Assembly (NCBI RefSeq): GCF_022346885.1
Contig: NZ_JAKRNK010000001.1
Coordinates: 682,001-746,000 of the forward strand
DNA: 64,000 bases
From: Paenibacillus sp. ACRRX
GTDB lineage: Bacteria; Bacillota; Bacilli; Paenibacillales; Paenibacillaceae
Direction: 5' to 3'
The position numbers were made by a program, and so were the translations under genes. This document shows positions 60,388-64,000 of the stretch, piece after piece (within the stretch, counting starts at the first letter, position 1; every line of letters begins with the position of its first letter). The notes beneath the pieces were generated by a model, which ran no database searches, had not been told where the DNA came from, and saw only the letters and a list, made by a program, of their open reading frames with translations.

Positions 60388-60996
60388 GTGGCGATTATCG
60401 CAATTCTAGGCAGTTATTTGCTCGGATCTATAAGCTTTAGTGTCTTAATAGCGAAATGGCTGCGCGGCATTGATATACGACATCATGGAAGCGGTAATGC
60501 AGGCGCGACCAACACGCTGCGTATTCTTGGCAAGGGGCCGGCCATCGGCGTATTGCTGCTTGACGCGCTTAAGGGGATTACAGCAGTGTTAATCGGACAT
60601 TTGGTGTCCGATGCCAGTTGGGTAGCCGTGGCTTGCGGGATCGCAGCTATCATAGGACACAATTGGCCCGTATTTTTCCGCTTCCGTGGGGGAAAAGGGA
60701 TAGCTACGACGATTGGCGTCCTAGCTATGTTGGCTTTTGTGCCTGCGCTGATCGCTGGAATTATAGCCATTGCGATGATCATCTGGAAGCGCTATGTATC
60801 CCTTGGATCGTTAATTTTCACAGGTCTCACACCTGTGTTTATTTTACTGTTCAGAATGGATACCAGTATTTTTATCGGAAGCTTACTATTGTGTGCATTT
60901 GCATTCTACCGTCATCGTACCAACATCATAAAGCTGGTGAAGGGAACGGAGAATCGATTAGGTTCGAGTAAGGGAGGATTGCCACGTGTCCGTTAA
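60388..60996 (+). CDS. plsY: Glycerol-3-phosphate acyltransferase PlsY
   Basis: GTG at 60388 follows GGAGCGAGCGGA; 202 residues with several membrane segments. Family motifs: LGSISFSVLIAKWLRGIDIR, HHGSGNAGATNTLRILGK, and GHNWPVFFRFRGGKGIATT. It adds the first acyl chain to glycerol 3-phosphate from acyl phosphate. Its end overlaps gpsA, which makes its substrate. Confidence 0.95.
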   Translation: MAIIAILGSYLLGSISFSVLIAKWLRGIDIRHHGSGNAGATNTLRILGKGPAIGVLLLDALKGITAVLIGHLVSDASWVAVACGIAAIIGHNWPVFFRFRGGKGIATTIGVLAMLAFVPALIAGIIAIAMIIWKRYVSLGSLIFTGLTPVFILLFRMDTSIFIGSLLLCAFAFYRHRTNIIKLVKGTENRLGSSKGGLPRVR

Positions 60997-62017
60997 AGTA
61001 GCAGTATTTGTAGCAGGCAGCTGGGGAACGGCATTAAGTCAAGTACTTGCGGATAACGGAAACGAGGTAGTGGTCTGGACTCGTAATGAAGCACAAGCAT
61101 TGGAAATTAATGAGCGGCATTCAAACGAGAAATACTTGCCTGAAGTTTGCTTGCATGAGGGAATACGTGCGACAACTTCAATGGAAGAGGCAATGAAGGG
61201 GGCAGCGGCCTGTGTCATTGTTGCGCCTTCTGCTGCTATGCGGCAGGTAGCGGCTCAGATGAAGCCGTTCTGGACTGATGATATGATTGCGATCCATGCA
61301 ACCAAAGGTTTTGAGACGGAGACGTTGGAACGCATGTCGCAAGTCATTGAAGAAGAACTGCTATGTGGTGAAGATCGCATTGCTGTGTTATCTGGTCCAA
61401 GCCATGCTGAAGAAGTGGTTCGCCAATGTCCAACTACAGTTGTGATTGCTTCTACCTCTATCCAGACTGCAGAGCGTGCTCAGGATTTATTTATGAATGA
61501 ATCCTACTTCCGTGTATATACCAATACAGATGTGCTTGGGGTCGAACTTGCAGGTGCACTCAAAAATATTATTGCGCTCGGAGCCGGATTATCGGATGGG
61601 CTTGGCTTTGGTGATAATGCTAAGGCAGCCTTGCTTACCCGTGGGCTAGCGGAGATTGCGCGTCTTGGTGTGGAGATGGGTGCCAATACAGTCACATTTG
61701 CTGGTTTGGCTGGTGTTGGCGACTTGGTCGTCACGTGTACGAGTACACATAGCCGCAACTGGCGCGCAGGTTCAATGATTGGCCAAGGAATGCCAATCCC
61801 CGAAGTGCTGGATCGTATGGGAATGGTGGTAGAAGGCATCCGTACAACCAAAGCGGCTTTCAAGCTTTCCGATCAATATAATGTGCAATTGCCAATCACG
61901 GAACAGCTGCATCATGTCCTATTTGAAGGGCTTGACCCGAAGACAGCCGTTGAGAGCTTAATGGGTCGTGTTCGAAAAAATGAGATCGAAGATGTAGCTA
62001 AATCAAACTGGACGTAA
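60986..62017 (+). CDS. gpsA: NAD(P)-dependent glycerol-3-phosphate dehydrogenase
   Basis: GTG at 60986 follows GTAAGGGAGG and overlaps plsY by 11 bases. The 343-residue enzyme makes glycerol 3-phosphate from dihydroxyacetone phosphate. Seen elements: VAGSWGTALSQVLADNGNEV, ATKGFETETLERMSQVI, SGPSHAEEVVRQCPTTVVIA, ELAGALKNIIALGAG (catalytic K) and AGVGDLVVTCTSTHSRN. The dinucleotide loop reads V9-A-G-S-W-G where most relatives have G-A-G-S-W-G, an odd change. Confidence 0.95.
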   Translation: MSVKVAVFVAGSWGTALSQVLADNGNEVVVWTRNEAQALEINERHSNEKYLPEVCLHEGIRATTSMEEAMKGAAACVIVAPSAAMRQVAAQMKPFWTDDMIAIHATKGFETETLERMSQVIEEELLCGEDRIAVLSGPSHAEEVVRQCPTTVVIASTSIQTAERAQDLFMNESYFRVYTNTDVLGVELAGALKNIIALGAGLSDGLGFGDNAKAALLTRGLAEIARLGVEMGANTVTFAGLAGVGDLVVTCTSTHSRNWRAGSMIGQGMPIPEVLDRMGMVVEGIRTTKAAFKLSDQYNVQLPITEQLHHVLFEGLDPKTAVESLMGRVRKNEIEDVAKSNWT

Positions 62018-62086
62018 CATGCGCCTCACCTCTGTACGATTCCGTTCATACACTATACGGAAGTACAGACCCTAGGGAGGAACGAC

Positions 62087-62365
62087 ATGACGAACAACAA
62101 AATTCCGAAAGATGCGTTGAATGCCATTAACAAAAAGGCGGGCAAGAACATCACGGAGAGCCAGATTAAAAAGGTGGCTAGCACGGTTAAGCCGTCAACA
62201 GTAGAGAGCGAAGCCCAGCTCCGCCAATTGATCAAGCAGGTAGCCAAAATGGCCAATCTGCCTGTGTCAGAATCAACCGTTAACGATATTGTAGCTATGG
62301 TGAGGAAGAGCGGTATGAATGCAAATAGCATGGAAGCTCTAATGAAACTGATGATGAAGAAGTAG
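62087..62365 (+). CDS. spoVIF: Stage VI sporulation protein F
   Basis: ATG at 62087 follows GGGAGGAAC; 92 residues. The sequence is lysine-rich and helical (NKIPKDALNAINKKAGKNI, EAQLRQLIKQVAKMANLP, VNDIVAMVRKSGMN), typical of the SpoVIF/YjcC family needed for late coat assembly. In Paenibacillus it commonly lies next to gpsA (from memory). Confidence 0.88.
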   Translation: MTNNKIPKDALNAINKKAGKNITESQIKKVASTVKPSTVESEAQLRQLIKQVAKMANLPVSESTVNDIVAMVRKSGMNANSMEALMKLMMKK

Positions 62366-62391
62366 CCAGCTGCTGTTTCTAAGAAATGACT

Positions 62392-62438
62392 AAGACGACA
62401 AGACATGCATAAAATGCGTGTCTTGTCGTCTTTTGTTT
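62392..62438 (+). terminator. Terminator after spoVIF
   Basis: AAGACGACAAGACA pairs with TGTCTTGTCGTCTT around a short AT-rich loop, followed by TTGTTTC. Confidence 0.88.
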
Positions 62439-62491
62439 CATGCACCTGAATGGTATAATGGGATGATATTGGAAGAATGGGAGACATGCAC

Positions 62492-62671
62492 ATGGACAGT
62501 ATGACAAAGATGTGGGTATCTTTTATCGGACTCGGCTTAATGGCGTTATCCGCTATTATTGTCATGTTTGCACGTTACAAGACTAAAGGCTGGGTCAAAG
62601 GCATTCTCACTTTTGTCGCATTTATCTTATTGCTGGCAGGTATGTTATACGGCTTTATTTCAATTGTCTAA
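62492..62671 (+). CDS. DUF2768 small membrane protein (YphE-like)
   Basis: ATG at 62492 follows ATGGGAGA; 59 residues. Two membrane segments (WVSFIGLGLMALSAIIVMFA and GILTFVAFILLLAGMLYGF) joined by RYKTKGWVK. The size and layout are those of the DUF2768 YphE protein that lies near gpsA in Bacillus. Function unknown. Confidence 0.8.
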   Translation: MDSMTKMWVSFIGLGLMALSAIIVMFARYKTKGWVKGILTFVAFILLLAGMLYGFISIV

Positions 62672-62682
62672 GGAGTGACAGG

Positions 62683-62982
62683 ATGGCAACGCTGCAACTA
62701 AAGGGACGTACATTGGAAGCAAGTATGCCGGCTCGGACAGGCATAACATTGCTGCAGGCAGCCATGGAACTAAAGCTTGATTGGAGTTTTAACTGTTCTC
62801 GCGGAACCTGTGCACGATGCAGATGCTTGGTGGAAGAGGGGGCCGAGCTGCTGAATGATGTCACGGATGCTGAATGGGACCGTATGGATGAAGCTGAGTT
62901 TGAACAGGGATATCGTTTAGGCTGTCAAGCTGTGGTTGAAGTAGAAGGTAACATCCGAGCGTATAATAAGTCCTATTTTTAG
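62683..62982 (+). CDS. 2Fe-2S ferredoxin
   Basis: ATG at 62683 follows AAGGAGTG; 99 residues. The cluster cysteines are in NCSRGTCARCRCLV (C-x4-C-x2-C, plus one more) and LGCQAVV near residue 82. This is the plant-type fold. A second ferredoxin follows two genes later, so the two may form a pair with different partners. Electron partner unknown. Confidence 0.9.
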   Translation: MATLQLKGRTLEASMPARTGITLLQAAMELKLDWSFNCSRGTCARCRCLVEEGAELLNDVTDAEWDRMDEAEFEQGYRLGCQAVVEVEGNIRAYNKSYF

Positions 62983-63048
62983 AAGCAATTTAATGACAAC
63001 TTAGAGCATTCATATACTTAATATTGGACGTGTTAGGAGTCTTGCATA

Positions 63049-63675
63049 ATGAATGAGATTAAGCTGCCGCCTTCGATCGCAGGTGCTTTATTATGGTTGA
63101 AGGCACAAGAAGTAAACGACATAAGATGGCTGCTCGGCGGAAGCTGCAGCTTGCTTCTGCAGGGCGTAGAATTGGAACAGCCACCGCGTGACATTGACAT
63201 ATATGCGGATTCACAGCAAGCGGAACAACTTCACAAGATATGGCAAGGGGCTTCAATCGATACGCCTGAATGGGACGAATCACCTATTTATCGATCTTTA
63301 CTTAGTCATTATTCGTGCGACCATAACGCGGTTGAACTTGTGGGGGAGTTCAGCGTACGTACAGATTGGTGTACGTATCAGACCGTAATTAACGAAGGGT
63401 TATGGAACCATCGTATTCGGGAGCATACAGACAAGCTCATGCTGGATTTAACACCTTTATCGCATGAGCTTGTATTTAATATGCTGCGCGGTAGACTTGA
63501 TCGTGTGGAGAAAATTGCCGAAACCATAAACCGTGATCCGGAGCGGCATGTGGATGCGATGAATGCGGTGTTGGGGCAGTGTAAGCCTAGACAGGCGATT
63601 GGCAGCAAGTTAACGGTGCATGTACCCACGCTGATGGAATTCGTGAGCAATTGCAGAGCGTTGTATCATAAATAA
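63049..63675 (+). CDS. Nucleotidyltransferase-fold protein of unknown function
   Basis: ATG at 63049 follows TTAGGAGT; 208 residues. The front has the nucleotidyltransferase pattern LLGGSCSLLLQGVELEQ (G-G-S) and RDIDIYADSQQA (D-x-D), followed by a helical region. It resembles the minimal nucleotidyltransferase group that includes AbiEii-like toxins, but no antitoxin gene is next to it. It lies between two ferredoxin genes. Activity is not known. Confidence 0.75.
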   Translation: MNEIKLPPSIAGALLWLKAQEVNDIRWLLGGSCSLLLQGVELEQPPRDIDIYADSQQAEQLHKIWQGASIDTPEWDESPIYRSLLSHYSCDHNAVELVGEFSVRTDWCTYQTVINEGLWNHRIREHTDKLMLDLTPLSHELVFNMLRGRLDRVEKIAETINRDPERHVDAMNAVLGQCKPRQAIGSKLTVHVPTLMEFVSNCRALYHK

Positions 63676-63708
63676 TGTTTGCACCATGAATGCGGAAATG
63701 GGGGTATT

Positions 63709-64000
63709 ATGCGACGAGTTACGTTTATGCCTGATAATAGAACGATAGAAGCCAAATCGGGTGTGACACTGCTGGATATGGCAAGATCGACCCGTGTTAG
63801 CATACGAACTCGGTGCGAGGGCAAAGCGGGTTGCCTCATGTGTAAGGTGCAAGTTGCAGGTGAAGGTATTTCGCCCCCTACCGCAGCGGAGCGGCAAAAG
63901 CTTGGTATTGATTCGTCAACGGGATTAAGGCTAGCATGTCAAGCGAAGATTACTGCTTCAGGTGTGTGTGACCTCGTTGTAACAGTTCCAGAGGATCCAT
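63709..64000 (+). CDS. 2Fe-2S ferredoxin, second copy (3' end outside window)
   Basis: ATG at 63709 follows AATGGGGG; 97 codons are seen and the frame is still open at the window end. The cluster cysteines are in RCEGKAGCLMCKVQV (C-x5-C-x2-C) and LACQAKI. The spacing differs by one residue from the first ferredoxin, so the two are separate types. Front MRRVTFMPDNRTIEAKSGVTL is typical of the family. Confidence 0.9.
   Translation, partial: MRRVTFMPDNRTIEAKSGVTLLDMARSTRVSIRTRCEGKAGCLMCKVQVAGEGISPPTAAERQKLGIDSSTGLRLACQAKITASGVCDLVVTVPEDP

Noticed and set aside
1-64000. tRNA or rRNA genes and CRISPR arrays
   Set aside because: No rRNA segments, tRNA clover-leaf motifs or regularly spaced repeats were noticed; a covariance-model scan was not possible.

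Overview
The window looks like part of the chromosome of an endospore-forming Gram-positive bacterium of the Paenibacillus type. The evidence is gene order and sporulation genes read from the sequence: riboflavin operon, scpAB, ytfI/ytfJ, a dacB-like carboxypeptidase, spmAB, rluB, resABCDE, serA, ypb/ypd/ypf/yph genes, cmk, rpsA-like, der, gpsA and spoVIF. This is largely the Bacillus subtilis ribD-to-gpsA neighbourhood with Paenibacillus-like changes. The genus is an inference.

Region 1 (1 to about 27.5 kb) is phage-derived and more AT-rich than the rest. Bases 1-23.7 kb hold a minus-strand long-tail (siphovirus-type) module, transcribed right to left: two unidentified proteins, a tail-tube candidate, a tail-assembly chaperone pair with a likely programmed frameshift on an A8 run, an 1847-residue tape measure, a distal tail protein that looks split into two genes around a carbohydrate-binding-like gene, a Tal-type tail protein, a PAAR-like tip protein, a coiled-coil baseplate/fibre protein, and then, past a strong terminator, a cassette of discoidin-type and lectin-like adhesins that runs off the left edge. 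No capsid, portal, terminase, holin or endolysin gene is present in the window. To the right is a divergent control region: a 73-residue protein whose promoter -35 overlaps a LexA (SOS) box, facing a DGQHR-type protein and a tyrosine-recombinase-fold protein without most catalytic residues, which resembles the SPbeta master repressor MrpR (YopR). The whole reads as an SPbeta-related prophage remnant or a DNA-damage-induced headless tail particle (tailocin-like).

Region 2 (27.5-31.9 kb) is the riboflavin operon ribD-ribE-ribBA-ribH behind an FMN riboswitch and an unusually long leader.

Region 3 (31.9-44.9 kb) holds chromosome condensation (scpAB), sporulation and spore-cortex genes (ytfJ, dacB-like, spmAB), rluB, and the cytochrome c maturation and redox-sensing operon resABC-resDE.

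Region 4 (44.9-51.8 kb): serA on the minus strand, controlled by a serine (AGC) T-box, then a membrane protein of unknown function, a CPBP protease, a metallophosphoesterase and the ClpC adaptor MecB.

Region 5 (51.8-64 kb): prsW, a tiny zinc-ribbon gene, ypeB without sleB, a c-di-GMP receptor, cmk, plsC, an S1-domain protein, der, plsY, gpsA, spoVIF, two 2Fe-2S ferredoxins and a nucleotidyltransferase-fold protein. PlsY, GpsA and PlsC give consecutive steps of phosphatidic acid synthesis. Many start codons were moved downstream of the longest reading frame where a Shine-Dalgarno motif decides the start; this is stated in each entry.
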